Assembly (NCBI GenBank): GCA_002688265.1
Contig: NZCK01000007.1
Coordinates: 168,739 to 209,954, forward strand
Length of the DNA stretch: 41,216 nucleotides
From: an archaeon
GTDB taxonomy: Archaea > Nanobdellota > Nanobdellia > Woesearchaeales > GW2011-AR9
Reading direction: 5' to 3'
In this document: positions 23,035 to 31,219 of the stretch, piece after piece
Layout of the letters: every line of letters begins with the position of its first letter
Numbering within the stretch: the first letter of the stretch is position 1
The notes under the pieces: generated by a model
The model's input: only the letters and a program-made list of their open reading frames with translations
The model's database searches: none
Told to the model about the DNA's origin: nothing
Position numbers and translations under genes: made by a program

Positions 23035-24927
23035 TTACTCTTTCTTCTCTTCGAAGTCAGCGTCAACTACTTTCTCATCCTTTGATTTGCCTTTTGACTT
23101 ATCATCAGACTTCTCTGCACCTTCTGCACCTTGTGCTGCTTGCTGCGCAGCCGCTGCCTCTTGATACATCTTAGTAGTTATCTCTTGCACAATTTTATTG
23201 AGCTCTTCCAACTTTGCATTGATTGCTTCATAATCTTCTGAAGACTTGATCTCTTCTAATTCTTTGATCTTCTCATCAATTCCTTTCTTCTGCTCATCAG
23301 TTACCTTATCCTTCATCTCATCTAACAACTTCTTGGTTTGATAAACAGTGGACTCAGCATTGTTTTGTGCTTCAATTACTAACTTCCGTTTCTTATCCTC
23401 TTCAGCGTGAGCTTCTGCATCTGCACGCATCTTCTCAACATCACTACTTGACAAGTTACTAGAGCCGGTGATCTTAATGCTCTGCTCTTTTTTGGTTGCT
23501 AAGTCTTTTGCACTAACACTAACAATCCCGTTCGCATCAATGTCAAAGGTGACTTCGATTTGAGGTACCCCTCTAGGAGCTGGAGGGATCCCAGAGAGGT
23601 CGAATTGACCTAATAATTTATTGTCAGCAAACATACTCCTCTCACCTTGCGCAACCCGAATTGTTACAGCAGGTTGATTGTCTGCAGCAGTGGAAAAGAT
23701 TTGACTTTTCTTTGTTGGAATAGTGCTGTTACGCTCAATTAATTGAGTGAACACACCACCAAGAGTTTCAATACCTAAACTAAGAGGCGTTACATCTAGA
23801 AGAAGAACATCCTTAACATCTCCTGCGATAACTCCTGCCTGAATTGCAGCTCCCAAAGATACTGCTTCATCAGGATTAACGGATTTGTCTCCATCTTTTC
23901 CTGTAATCTTTTTTACTAATTCTTGAACTGAAGGAATCCTAGTTGATCCTCCAACAAAAATTACTTTGTTAATTTCACTTGCTGTAAGTTTTGCATCTTT
24001 CATTGCAGACTTTACTGGTGTTTCTAATCGCTTAAGGATTGGAGCTAGTAATTCTTCGAACTTAGCTCTAGTAATTTCTTCTTTAATGTGTTTTGGACCA
24101 TTTTGATCTGCTGTAATAAAAGGAATACTAACTTCAACTTTCATTTTAGTTGAAAGTTGAATCTTAGCTTTTTCAGCTGCTTCTTTTAGACGCTGAAGTG
24201 CAGTAGGATCTGCCTTTAAATCAATTCCATTAGCAGCTTTGAAATTTGCTGCCAAATGATCAATTAACAAATCATCTACATCATCTCCACCTAAACGGTT
24301 GTCACCATTAGTAGACTTTACTTCAAATAATCCATCTCCAAGTTCGAGAATGGAAACATCAAAAGTTCCTCCACCAAAATCAAAAACTAATATTGTATGC
24401 TCATCTTCCTTCTTGTCAACTCCATACGCAAGCGCAGCAGCTGTTGGTTCGTTAATAATTCTTAAGACATTTAATCCAGCAATCTCTCCTGCATTTTTGG
24501 TTGCTTGACGCTCACTATCATTAAAGTAAGCCGGAACAGTAACCACAGCATTCTTAACTGGTTGACCCAAATAAGCTTCAGCATCTGCTTTTAGTTTTTG
24601 TAAAATCATTGCTGAAATTTGTTCAGGAGAATATTCTTTATCATCAATTTTTATTCTCTCATTAGTACCCATCTTTCTCTTAATGGATCTTACTGTATGA
24701 AGTGGATCAGTTATTGCTTGGTTTCTCGCTATTTGACCAACAGTGTTCACTCCGTCTTTAATGTGAACTACACTAGGTACAGTTCTTGCTCCTTCTGAAC
24801 TAGAGATAATCTTAGGAGCACCTGCTTCCATAATACTCACAGCACTAAAAGTTGTACCCAAATCTATTCCGATGGTAGCACCAGTTACTTTATTTTGATT
24901 TTCTTTATCTTGATTTTCTTTTGTCAT
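23035..24927 (-). CDS. dnaK: Chaperone DnaK (Hsp70)
   Basis: A 630-residue Hsp70. The ATPase domain has [17 protein letters not shown] (phosphate loop 1), [33 protein letters not shown] and [16 protein letters not shown]. The substrate-binding domain has [20 protein letters not shown] and [18 protein letters not shown]. The helical lid is followed by an Ala/Gln and Ser/Lys-rich tail ending DADFEEKKE, like bacterial DnaK. It refolds proteins with DnaJ and GrpE. GGAGG lies before the ATG. Hsp70 in archaea is widely thought to have come from bacteria. Confidence 0.98.
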   Translation of the reverse strand: MTKENQDKENQNKVTGATIGIDLGTTFSAVSIMEAGAPKIISSSEGARTVPSVVHIKDGVNTVGQIARNQAITDPLHTVRSIKRKMGTNERIKIDDKEYSPEQISAMILQKLKADAEAYLGQPVKNAVVTVPAYFNDSERQATKNAGEIAGLNVLRIINEPTAAALAYGVDKKEDEHTILVFDFGGGTFDVSILELGDGLFEVKSTNGDNRLGGDDVDDLLIDHLAANFKAANGIDLKADPTALQRLKEAAEKAKIQLSTKMKVEVSIPFITADQNGPKHIKEEITRAKFEELLAPILKRLETPVKSAMKDAKLTASEINKVIFVGGSTRIPSVQELVKKITGKDGDKSVNPDEAVSLGAAIQAGVIAGDVKDVLLLDVTPLSLGIETLGGVFTQLIERNSTIPTKKSQIFSTAADNQPAVTIRVAQGERSMFADNKLLGQFDLSGIPPAPRGVPQIEVTFDIDANGIVSVSAKDLATKKEQSIKITGSSNLSSSDVEKMRADAEAHAEEDKKRKLVIEAQNNAESTVYQTKKLLDEMKDKVTDEQKKGIDEKIKELEEIKSSEDYEAINAKLEELNKIVQEITTKMYQEAAAAQQAAQGAEGAEKSDDKSKGKSKDEKVVDADFEEKKE

Positions 24928-24996
24928 TTTCGTTGCCTCCGTTAATGAATTTCGTATTTTAATTTTGTATCTTAATTTATTGTTATCAATTTACCC

Positions 24997-25536
24997 TTAT
25001 TGTTTACCAGCACTAATTTGAACCTTAGCTGCCCTTAGCACCTTGCCATGTAATTGATAACCTGACTGAAATACTGCAAGGATAATTCCTTCTGCTTTGT
25101 CACTTGGAACTTTTGCTAAAGCCTCATGCAACAAAGGATTGAACGCCCCATCAGTTGGAATTACTTCAACAGATAAGTCCTTTAGAGTAGAGAGTAATTG
25201 TGTTTGAATCATACCCATTCCTTCTTTAACCTCAGATGAAGCATCTTCAGATAAAGCCTTCAAGGCCAAATCAAAACTGTCTAGAACTGGAATAAACTTT
25301 ATTAGGACTTCACGTTTGGAAAAATCCCGAACTTCGTCAATTCGTTTCTCAGTTTGTTTGCGATAATTTTCTAAATTAGCTTGAGTTCGTTGTAACATAT
25401 CAAACATTTCATCATAACTAAGCTGACTTTTCTTTTGATCTTTGCAACAAGACTCCTTTATTTTACTCTCCCCATGACATTTCCCTTTACAAGAATGCTG
25501 GCGAGATTTCAATGATTCATTGGCTTTTTTTGTCAT
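24997..25536 (-). CDS. grpE: GrpE, nucleotide exchange factor of DnaK, with Cys-rich N-terminus
   Basis: About 179 residues. A long coiled coil (YDEMFDMLQRTQANLENYRK) is followed by the conserved FIPVLDSFDLALKAL block and the C-terminal beta-wing (VIPTDGAFNPLLHEALAKVP, GIILAVFQSGYQLHGKVLRA), all typical of GrpE. It releases ADP from DnaK. Unusually, the N-terminal tail has SCKGKCHGESKIKESCC, a Cys/His cluster that could bind metal or form disulfides. I start at the ATG at 25536 because AAAGGTG lies just before it; the in-frame GTG at 25545 is part of that ribosome binding site. It is first in the grpE-dnaK-dnaJ operon. Confidence 0.95.
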   Translation of the reverse strand: MTKKANESLKSRQHSCKGKCHGESKIKESCCKDQKKSQLSYDEMFDMLQRTQANLENYRKQTEKRIDEVRDFSKREVLIKFIPVLDSFDLALKALSEDASSEVKEGMGMIQTQLLSTLKDLSVEVIPTDGAFNPLLHEALAKVPSDKAEGIILAVFQSGYQLHGKVLRAAKVQISAGKQ

Positions 25537-25554
25537 TTCATACACCTTTTCTTT

Positions 25555-25737
25555 GTTGATTTAAGGTCAACAGGGTTGCGTTAAGGTTGCTAGTATATAA
25601 ATGTTTTGGAACGAATAGAGTTTTTTTGGTGTTTTGTTTGCAAAGTTATGTTGATTTTATCAACAAACTTTGTCAACTTTGGCCGAATTGACATAAACTT
25701 TAAATAGAAATTGTGCTTTTGTTGATTTAAGATCGAC
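25555..25737. promoter_or_regulatory. Heat-shock promoter region with three related palindromes
   Basis: Three sites share GTTGAT...TCAAC symmetry: GTTGATTTAAGGTCAAC (25555-25571), GTTGATTTTATCAAC (25650-25664, set inside a larger CAAAGTT...AACTTTG palindrome at 25641-25672) and GTTGATTTAAGATCGAC (25721-25737). A minus-strand TATA box (25594-25601) serves grpE and a plus-strand one (TTTAAATA, 25699-25706) points toward the winged-helix gene. Two of the palindromes fall at the predicted transcription starts, where a bound repressor would block both genes. Confidence 0.7.
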
Positions 25738-25745
25738 AAATGAAA

Positions 25746-25874
25746 TAGGGGTTGTGGTGCTGTCAGAGCAGAAGCGTAGGCAAAACCTTCGCGAGGATTT
25801 TGTTTCTGTATTATAAACAAAATGCTCGGTTTTAATCAATGAGTTATTCTCATTTTTCCCGCCCACCACCCCTA
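25746..25874 (+). ncRNA. Candidate structured leader or small RNA
   Basis: Downstream of the plus-strand TATA box at 25699-25706, TAGGGGTTGTGG (25746-25757) pairs 11/12 with CCACCACCCCTA (25863-25874). Inside are CCTTCGCGAGG and a perfect ATTTTGTTT-AAACAAAAT hairpin near 25797-25822. It would be the roughly 165-nt 5' leader of the winged-helix gene at 25901 or a separate RNA. It matches no RNA family I can name. The strand is inferred from the TATA box. Confidence 0.4.
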
Positions 25875-25900
25875 ATTTGACAGAACCACAATAAGAAAAA

Positions 25901-26296
25901 ATGGTACAAAGAATAACAATAATCCATGTCCGTAAAAACACAGACAGCAATGTAAACGATAAACTACAATGGATTGGAAACAGTTTAGGCCTATTTAACC
26001 CCAGAGATAAAAACCAAAGCTGCTTTAGAATCTTTATTGTATTACTTAAGCATGCAAAACAAGGACAAATTATTTCCTCAGATTACATCGCAGAAAGCCT
26101 AGGCTTGAGCAGAGGAACTGTTGTGCACCACCTAGATTTCCTGCGAGGGAATGGATTAGTTATTCGAGATAAAGGAGGATATATCCTACGAGAAAATAGT
26201 TTAGAAGGAGTTTTGAATTTTATTAAAAGAGATGTTGCTGCTACAATTGATTCTATGCTCGATATTGCAAGAGAAATTGATTCTAGAATGGGGTGA
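25901..26296 (+). CDS. Winged-helix DNA-binding protein, candidate heat-shock regulator
   Basis: A 131-residue protein. A winged helix-turn-helix spans about 42-100: FRIFIVLLKHAKQGQIISSD, then the recognition helix in YIAESLGLSRGTVVHHLDFL and the wing GLVIRDKGGYILRE. The C-terminal helix (VAATIDSMLDIAREIDSRMG) suits dimerisation. It resembles ArsR/Phr-like archaeal regulators. It is divergent from grpE-dnaK-dnaJ with three matching palindromes between, so I infer that it controls the heat-shock operon and itself. Binding is not shown by sequence. Confidence 0.75.
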   Translation: MVQRITIIHVRKNTDSNVNDKLQWIGNSLGLFNPRDKNQSCFRIFIVLLKHAKQGQIISSDYIAESLGLSRGTVVHHLDFLRGNGLVIRDKGGYILRENSLEGVLNFIKRDVAATIDSMLDIAREIDSRMG

Positions 26297-26365
26297 GATA
26301 AATTATTAATATTCACTAAAATTATTCGCCATTTTTATTACAAATTATTTTATTTTTAACAAATA

Positions 26366-27625
26366 TCAATTTTGATATCTTCCAAGAACAACTGTAGAAT
26401 ATGCTCCACCAAAGCCAGCAGCATTCTTCAAAACTAATTCCAATGATTGTTCCCTTGCAGCACAGACATAATCTAATTTTGCACAATCACTTGCAGGCGT
26501 CTTTAAATTAGACTTAGGAATAACTCCATGAGATAATGTTAAAACTGAACCAACTAATTCTCCTGCAGAACTAGCCGCTTGAACATGACCAATAGTTCCT
26601 TTGAAAGAAGAGACAGGAGCCTTTGAATCAAATAATTTTTTTATTGCCGCACTTTCAACCTGATCATTCTTAATCGTACCGCTGCCATGAGCATTAATAT
26701 AAACTTTAGAAGCACAAAGCATTGAAGCTAAATCATCTGCAATTCTAGCTGATTTAATTGCATTTCTCATTGCTAAAGAATATCCTTCTTCTGAAATTTC
26801 CACTAAATTTTTCCCAAGCCAAGTATGATCACCATAACCTAGAACCTCACAATAAATTTCTGCATCACGAGCTAAAGCATGTTCTAACTCTTCTAAAACT
26901 AAAACACTAGCACCCTCAGATAACACAGTCCCATCTCGATCTGCATCAAAAGGCAATGGACCACGAGCATCTACTCTTTGCGAAAGTGCAGGCTGACCAT
27001 TTCTACGATGATGTTCAGTTCCTAAATAGAAAGGAGCATTAATAGGAGTTTCAGTTGACCCCACAAACAATAGATCTTGATGACCCAAAACAATCTTGTC
27101 GTAAGCATTACTTAAAGCAATATTACCTGTTGCACAAGCAGCAGAAACACCCTGACATATCCCCCTTGTACCCAGATCACGAGCAATAAAGGCCGCAGGA
27201 GTATTTCCTAATGCAAAAGCTGCACGAATAAAACTCCCTTCTCCTCGGCGCATTATCTCTAAATCTCCCGCTCCAGTACCCATAATTACACCCACACGAT
27301 CCAAAGCCATTTCTTGAAGATCTAAATTTGCATCTTTTGCCCCCAACCTTGCTGCAGCAAGCGCATACCAAGATGCCATGCCACCCCTTGGACTTACTTT
27401 TCTAACAGCAGCCAAAGTTCTCTCATCAACATAATCTGCAGGATCAAAATTATTAATCTCAGCAGCAATTCGTACTCGGTCCCATTCCTGCAACTCCACG
27501 CGAGTTATCTCTCCAAAATTAGAGTTACATTCAACTAAATTATCCCAGAATTCTTCTTTTCCAATTCCAATTGGAGTTACTGGACCAAGACCAGTAATTA
27601 CTACTCTTCTGTTTGCTAAGTTCAT
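26366..27625 (-). CDS. Beta-ketoacyl synthase, FabF-like
   Basis: A 419-residue condensing enzyme with the thiolase fold of KAS II. Catalytic residues are all present: the nucleophile in GVSAACATGN (Cys164), His313 in NAHGSGT, Lys342 in SSFKGTIGH and His347 in GHVQAASSAGE. The N-terminus RRVVITGLGPVTPIGIGKEE and the GxGG..S-type end (NAAGFGGAYSTVVLGR) are also FabF-like. It would condense malonyl-ACP with an acyl chain. No acyl carrier protein, FabD, FabG or FabZ is nearby, and archaea rarely have a complete fatty-acid synthase, so the real substrate is open. It stands alone between the heat-shock region and the DUF368 gene. Confidence 0.93.
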   Translation of the reverse strand: MNLANRRVVITGLGPVTPIGIGKEEFWDNLVECNSNFGEITRVELQEWDRVRIAAEINNFDPADYVDERTLAAVRKVSPRGGMASWYALAAARLGAKDANLDLQEMALDRVGVIMGTGAGDLEIMRRGEGSFIRAAFALGNTPAAFIARDLGTRGICQGVSAACATGNIALSNAYDKIVLGHQDLLFVGSTETPINAPFYLGTEHHRRNGQPALSQRVDARGPLPFDADRDGTVLSEGASVLVLEELEHALARDAEIYCEVLGYGDHTWLGKNLVEISEEGYSLAMRNAIKSARIADDLASMLCASKVYINAHGSGTIKNDQVESAAIKKLFDSKAPVSSFKGTIGHVQAASSAGELVGSVLTLSHGVIPKSNLKTPASDCAKLDYVCAAREQSLELVLKNAAGFGGAYSTVVLGRYQN

Positions 27626-27711
27626 TGCTTAAGTCACTACCAAAAAGTGCTTTTTATAAAGATTTAGTAGAAAAATAACAACATTAATCACCCATTATAA
27701 AAATTTAAAAA

Positions 27712-28584
27712 TTATTTTTTTAATATTTTTGCAGCATAATCAACTGCTATAACAATACCAACACCCAAGATTATAAAGTAAGCAAGATAAGTATAAGTTG
27801 TTTGAGCTAAATTTGAAGAGATTTCTAAATATGGAACACGAAGTGCACCAATCATTAAACCAGTTAACGCATAAAGTGTGAGATTTTTGTGTTTTTGCAA
27901 AAGAGTGTCAACTAATTTGCTGAAAATAGCTAAACCCAAAACTGCTCCTGCTCCAAAAATTGCGATAACTAGTATGTTTCTTTCATGAATTGCAGTAATT
28001 ACAAATTCATATTGCCCCAAAAGAACTAAAAGAAAAGCACCAGAAATTCCTGGTAAAAGCATAGCACAAATGGCAATTGCTCCACTGAAAAAGATAATCG
28101 GATGAGTGTGAGCAACATTTAATGCAGTAAGACCACTTAATAAGTATGTAATTGTAATCCCAGCAAATAATGCAGCCATATTTTTATTGTTATGTTCTGC
28201 TAAAGTTTTGAAAAGCATGTAAGCTGAAGCCAAAATTAATCCTGCAAACAAAGCAAAAGTGTTGGCAGGAAAGTTTTCTAGAAAATAAGACATGATACCT
28301 GAGAGCAAAAATAAAGCTATTGCAATTCCTGCTGCTAAAGGTAAGAAAAAAAACCAATCAATATTTCTCAGTGAATGAGTTATTTGCTTTGGAGACTTGA
28401 GAATATTTTGTGCTTCCGACCTAATTTGATTAAGACCATGAATTAATCTTGGATAAATTCCAGTAATAAAAGCTACTGTGCCACCAGAAACCCCTGGCAC
28501 AATATCTACTGTACCCATAGCAATCCCTCTTAAGAATACTGCGAAAGGTTTGTGTTTTTTTGGTTCTTGATGATTTGAGTTCAT
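27712..28584 (-). CDS. DUF368 polyprenyl-phosphate transporter-like protein
   Basis: A 290-residue protein with seven or eight membrane segments. The family signature is near the N-terminus (GIAMGTVDIVPGVSGGTVAF), with a second copy of the motif in the middle (CAMLLPGISGAFLLVLLGQY), the two re-entrant halves of the fold. DUF368 proteins (PopT) recycle undecaprenyl phosphate across the bacterial membrane. In an archaeon the cargo would be a dolichyl/polyprenyl phosphate used for N-glycosylation. The specific role here is inferred from the family. Confidence 0.88.
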   Translation of the reverse strand: MNSNHQEPKKHKPFAVFLRGIAMGTVDIVPGVSGGTVAFITGIYPRLIHGLNQIRSEAQNILKSPKQITHSLRNIDWFFFLPLAAGIAIALFLLSGIMSYFLENFPANTFALFAGLILASAYMLFKTLAEHNNKNMAALFAGITITYLLSGLTALNVAHTHPIIFFSGAIAICAMLLPGISGAFLLVLLGQYEFVITAIHERNILVIAIFGAGAVLGLAIFSKLVDTLLQKHKNLTLYALTGLMIGALRVPYLEISSNLAQTTYTYLAYFIILGVGIVIAVDYAAKILKK

Positions 28585-28650
28585 TTACTGATGAAAGTTG
28601 AATAATTAGTATAAAAGTCTTGTTGAAGAAGAAATAAGAAAAAACCTAAG

Positions 28651-28773
28651 TTAGACTGTTGACTTCTGCCGACACTTAGGACAATATACACCTTTGACCC
28701 CTGTGAACATATAAGCCACAAAGCCAAATTTACACGCACTACAGCTAAAACTAGATTTTATAATTTCAACCAC
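28651..28773 (-). CDS. 40-residue zinc-ribbon protein
   Basis: A very short frame reading from a GTG at 28773: VEIIKSSFSCSACKFGFVAY, then MFTGVKGVYCPKCRQKSTV and stop. Two CxxC knuckles (CSAC and CPKC, 18 residues apart) form a classic zinc ribbon. A TATA box (CTTTATATAG, 28801-28810) lies about 28 bp before the GTG, and GAGAG precedes it, so transcription and translation signals are in place. Tiny zinc ribbons of this kind are common in archaea and usually bind nucleic acid or proteins. The function is unknown. Confidence 0.75.
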   Translation of the reverse strand: MVEIIKSSFSCSACKFGFVAYMFTGVKGVYCPKCRQKSTV

Positions 28774-28926
28774 CTCTCGATCGGTATTTTAGAAGTTCTG
28801 CTATATAAAGATTATTGATTACTGAAAGAGAATAAGTATATGTTTTTTATAAGATTGTTTTATTTAGAAGAAAAATATATAGATAAATATAAAGAAAAGA
28901 AAAGAAAAAAAGTAATCAGAAACTAC

Positions 28927-29373
28927 TTATTCACTTGCTAGCTTCCAAATTGTTTTCATACCAAGAATGATTGCTCCTGGTACCACAAACACCACAATAT
29001 TACTTAGCATTGCTCTTAAAGTATCTCCCACCAAAGGAATCAAACTTAAATTAACAATACCAGCTAACATCAATGCGATTGATGCTACCAAAAATGGCAT
29101 AGTATCTTTTGCAGTTAAATTGAATAATCCTACAACGAATCCTAAGAACACTAAAGTACTCATTAATGCTACAGCATCAACTGAACCATAAAACCACGGT
29201 AAGCCAGCAATTACTGCAATTAACAATCCTATGAAAAAACAATAGTGAGCAATTTTATGCAATTCTTTTTTCTCTTTTGCAAGTAAACTGGAACCAGATG
29301 GAAGTTTAGGAGCAGCAGATTTTGTTGATTTTTTTGTTGATCGCTTTTTTGAAGCCTTTTTACGTGCAGCCAT
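28927..29373 (-). CDS. Small membrane protein with lysine-rich N-terminal tail
   Basis: About 148 residues. The first 35 are a basic, histone-like tail (MAARKKASKKRSTKKSTKSA) followed by four membrane segments (YCFFIGLLIAVIAGLPWFYG, LMSTLVFLGFVVGLF, PFLVASIALMLAGIV, NIVVFVVPGAIILGM). Nanoarchaeal genomes often carry such proteins; the tail could hold DNA or ribosomes at the membrane, but this is speculative. I start at the ATG at 29373 after GAGGTGAT; an upstream ATG at 29397 lacks such a site. TATA box at 29410-29418 on this strand. Confidence 0.75.
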   Translation of the reverse strand: MAARKKASKKRSTKKSTKSAAPKLPSGSSLLAKEKKELHKIAHYCFFIGLLIAVIAGLPWFYGSVDAVALMSTLVFLGFVVGLFNLTAKDTMPFLVASIALMLAGIVNLSLIPLVGDTLRAMLSNIVVFVVPGAIILGMKTIWKLASE

Positions 29374-29479
29374 CGTATCACCTCTATGAATTAACACTCT
29401 CTTTTTGGTATATAAATGTTTCTTGATAATATAACATTGTTAACAAAAATTATTTAAAATAAAGCCAAAAATCATTATT

Positions 29480-29964
29480 ATGAATATTCAAAATACATAC
29501 GAGACCAAGGATTAGTTGAAGTTGGTTTTGATGAACTTTCTCGAGCACAATTATACCAAGAATTAGGTAGTTCAATAGAAAATTATTTGAATGAAAATTT
29601 TGATCAAGCAAGTAGATTATTGAAACAGTATTTCTGGACTTCTGAAAGACCACTTCCAAGATTAATGGCTTTTTTAGCTGAAAGAGAATTGCTTGACTTA
29701 GAACAAGAAAGTCTTTGGGTGAATAATGGAGGAAGTTCTGCAGTTGCCATCTCAATGATGCAACAAGAAGGAGGTTTAACCTTATTTGATCGTATCAAAG
29801 CATTTTGTCCACAAGTTTCAAAGCTACACCCACTTGGAAAAATTCTTCAAGCATCCCAAGAAAGAAGATTACCATTTACCTGGCGTTTTGATTTCTCTTG
29901 TGATTTTCAATATACTGGCGGCCACCTTTACGATGATGACCGATTAGTTTTAATCAATTTGTAA
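29480..29964 (+). pseudogene. Unknown gene with a frameshift near its start
   Basis: A TATA box (TATTTAAAAT, 29451-29460) points to the ATG at 29480, but that frame stops after 11 codons (MNIQNTYETKD). The downstream frame is open from before 29480 to 29964 without any ATG/GTG/TTG until a TTG at 29587, yet its translation looks protein-like from IRDQGLVEVGFDELSRAQLY onward. One added A in the four-A run at 29490-29493 would join them as MNIQKYIRDQGLVEV. The protein (about 161 residues restored, with LLKQYFWTSERPLPRLMAFL and CPQVSKLHPLGKILQA) is not recognised. It is either a recent pseudogene, a sequencing error, or a gene read by frameshifting. Confidence 0.5.
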
Positions 29965-29995
29965 TAGTTCTTCCAAAAACTTTAAGAAGCTGTTT

Positions 29996-30047
29996 CATTA
30001 TGACAATAATGCCTTTGGTAACTGGCATAGCTTAGGTCCATGTGACC
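29996..30047. other. Run of small hairpins in an intergenic stretch
   Basis: CATTAT-GACA-ATAATG (29996-30011), an overlapping ATGCC...GGCAT (30009-30028) and GGTC-CATGT-GACC (30035-30047) follow each other between convergent genes. They may act as a bidirectional terminator. I see no gene in 29965-30141. Confidence 0.3.
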
Positions 30048-30141
30048 ATTATACCTCAAACACTTGCTTCGCACTTTGTGTGCATTACAGCCCGGGAGAG
30101 GAATATCTGTATAACAGGCTCACTGGTTGCCATTGGTACTT

Positions 30142-31095
30142 TTATTCCACTTCAAATCTTTCTTCTAATATTGAAACTTGAACAGTGTACAAATAACCTT
30201 CACCATCATCATAAGCCCTTGAATGAATTATCTTACCATTACTCGCATAAACCGTTCCTGTTCTAAGCAAATCATCTACTGCTTCTTCAAAAGGAACTAC
30301 CATTGTATCTTGAATAGGAAATTCTGTTTCTTCACCAGTGTAAGTAACATTCCCGAAAGTAGTATCGCCTGACGCAGAAATCCCAATTAAATATTCTTTT
30401 TCTCCAGAGAGATCTTCTTGAGGCATAAACCCATGAATATACATGCAATCAGCTGGATCTTCTCCTTGACTTAATGCACATTCATCTGTAGCGTGAGCAT
30501 CAGCGTATCCTGTTTCTAAACTTTTACCAAAAGTAAAAAATCCTGTCCCATCCCAATCCATTGCATTACAATAAACATTGTCTGTTGGAAAACCACTTAA
30601 CATACCAAACAAAAGTTGAAAATCGTCCCATTGATGAATCCAACTATCAACAGCATCAGCAAAGGACCAATTATCATTATAACTTTCAGGTGTGATGAAA
30701 AAAGAGGCGTTGTCTAATTCAATATCACCAAGACTGTCATTTGAATCTTGATAACTCCTTACAGTCACAACAGTGAAATCCACTCCACCAGTTAGAATGT
30801 TTTCTAAAGTTAAAACTGAATCTTCAGCGTTCTCCGCAATTGCTTGCATAGGCTCTTCAACAACAGTGTTACAATCTGGATCAAACTCATAATCTCCTGT
30901 TTCTGAATTCCACCTCTCTGGACAAGGATTCTCTGCATAACATAATTCTAAGAATTCTTGTGGTTCTGTTGCATCAGATCCGTCCCCCTCAACATAAGGT
31001 AGACCTGGAGCTAGTTCTTCTACTTCTTCAGGGTTGTATTCCATGCAAGCCATTGGAAGTAATGCAGTTAAAGGAATTATGGAGTTTAGTTTCAT
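30142..31095 (-). CDS. Acidic predicted lipoprotein
   Basis: A 317-residue protein with a signal segment MKLNSIIPLTALLPMAC, where LPMAC is a plausible lipobox with Cys17. The mature part is very acidic (YNPEEVEELAPGLPYVEGDG) and has several Cys in short spacings (CYAENPCPERW, DPDCNTVV, ECALSQGEDPADC), fitting disulfide bonds outside the cell. No family is recognised. Its promoter region (31096-31219) is AT-rich. It lies downstream of the five-gene helicase operon on the same strand but 124 bp away, so probably separate. Confidence 0.65.
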   Translation of the reverse strand: MKLNSIIPLTALLPMACMEYNPEEVEELAPGLPYVEGDGSDATEPQEFLELCYAENPCPERWNSETGDYEFDPDCNTVVEEPMQAIAENAEDSVLTLENILTGGVDFTVVTVRSYQDSNDSLGDIELDNASFFITPESYNDNWSFADAVDSWIHQWDDFQLLFGMLSGFPTDNVYCNAMDWDGTGFFTFGKSLETGYADAHATDECALSQGEDPADCMYIHGFMPQEDLSGEKEYLIGISASGDTTFGNVTYTGEETEFPIQDTMVVPFEEAVDDLLRTGTVYASNGKIIHSRAYDDGEGYLYTVQVSILEERFEVE

Positions 31096-31219
31096 TATTG
31101 TTTCAGAAAAGGGCTATTTTATAAAATTTATTAAGAATTTTGACTATATTTGTGTATATGTTTGATTTTTGGTAAAAAAGAAAAGAAAAAAGAAAAAATA
31201 AGAAAAAATTTTAACTTGT

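Noticed and set aside
25660-25950. A 96-codon minus-strand frame across the heat-shock divergent region
   Set aside because: It covers promoters, palindromes and the structured stretch, and lacks any family resemblance.
30042-30266. A 74-codon plus-strand frame
   Set aside because: It overlaps the 3' end of the lipoprotein gene antisense and shows no coding signs.
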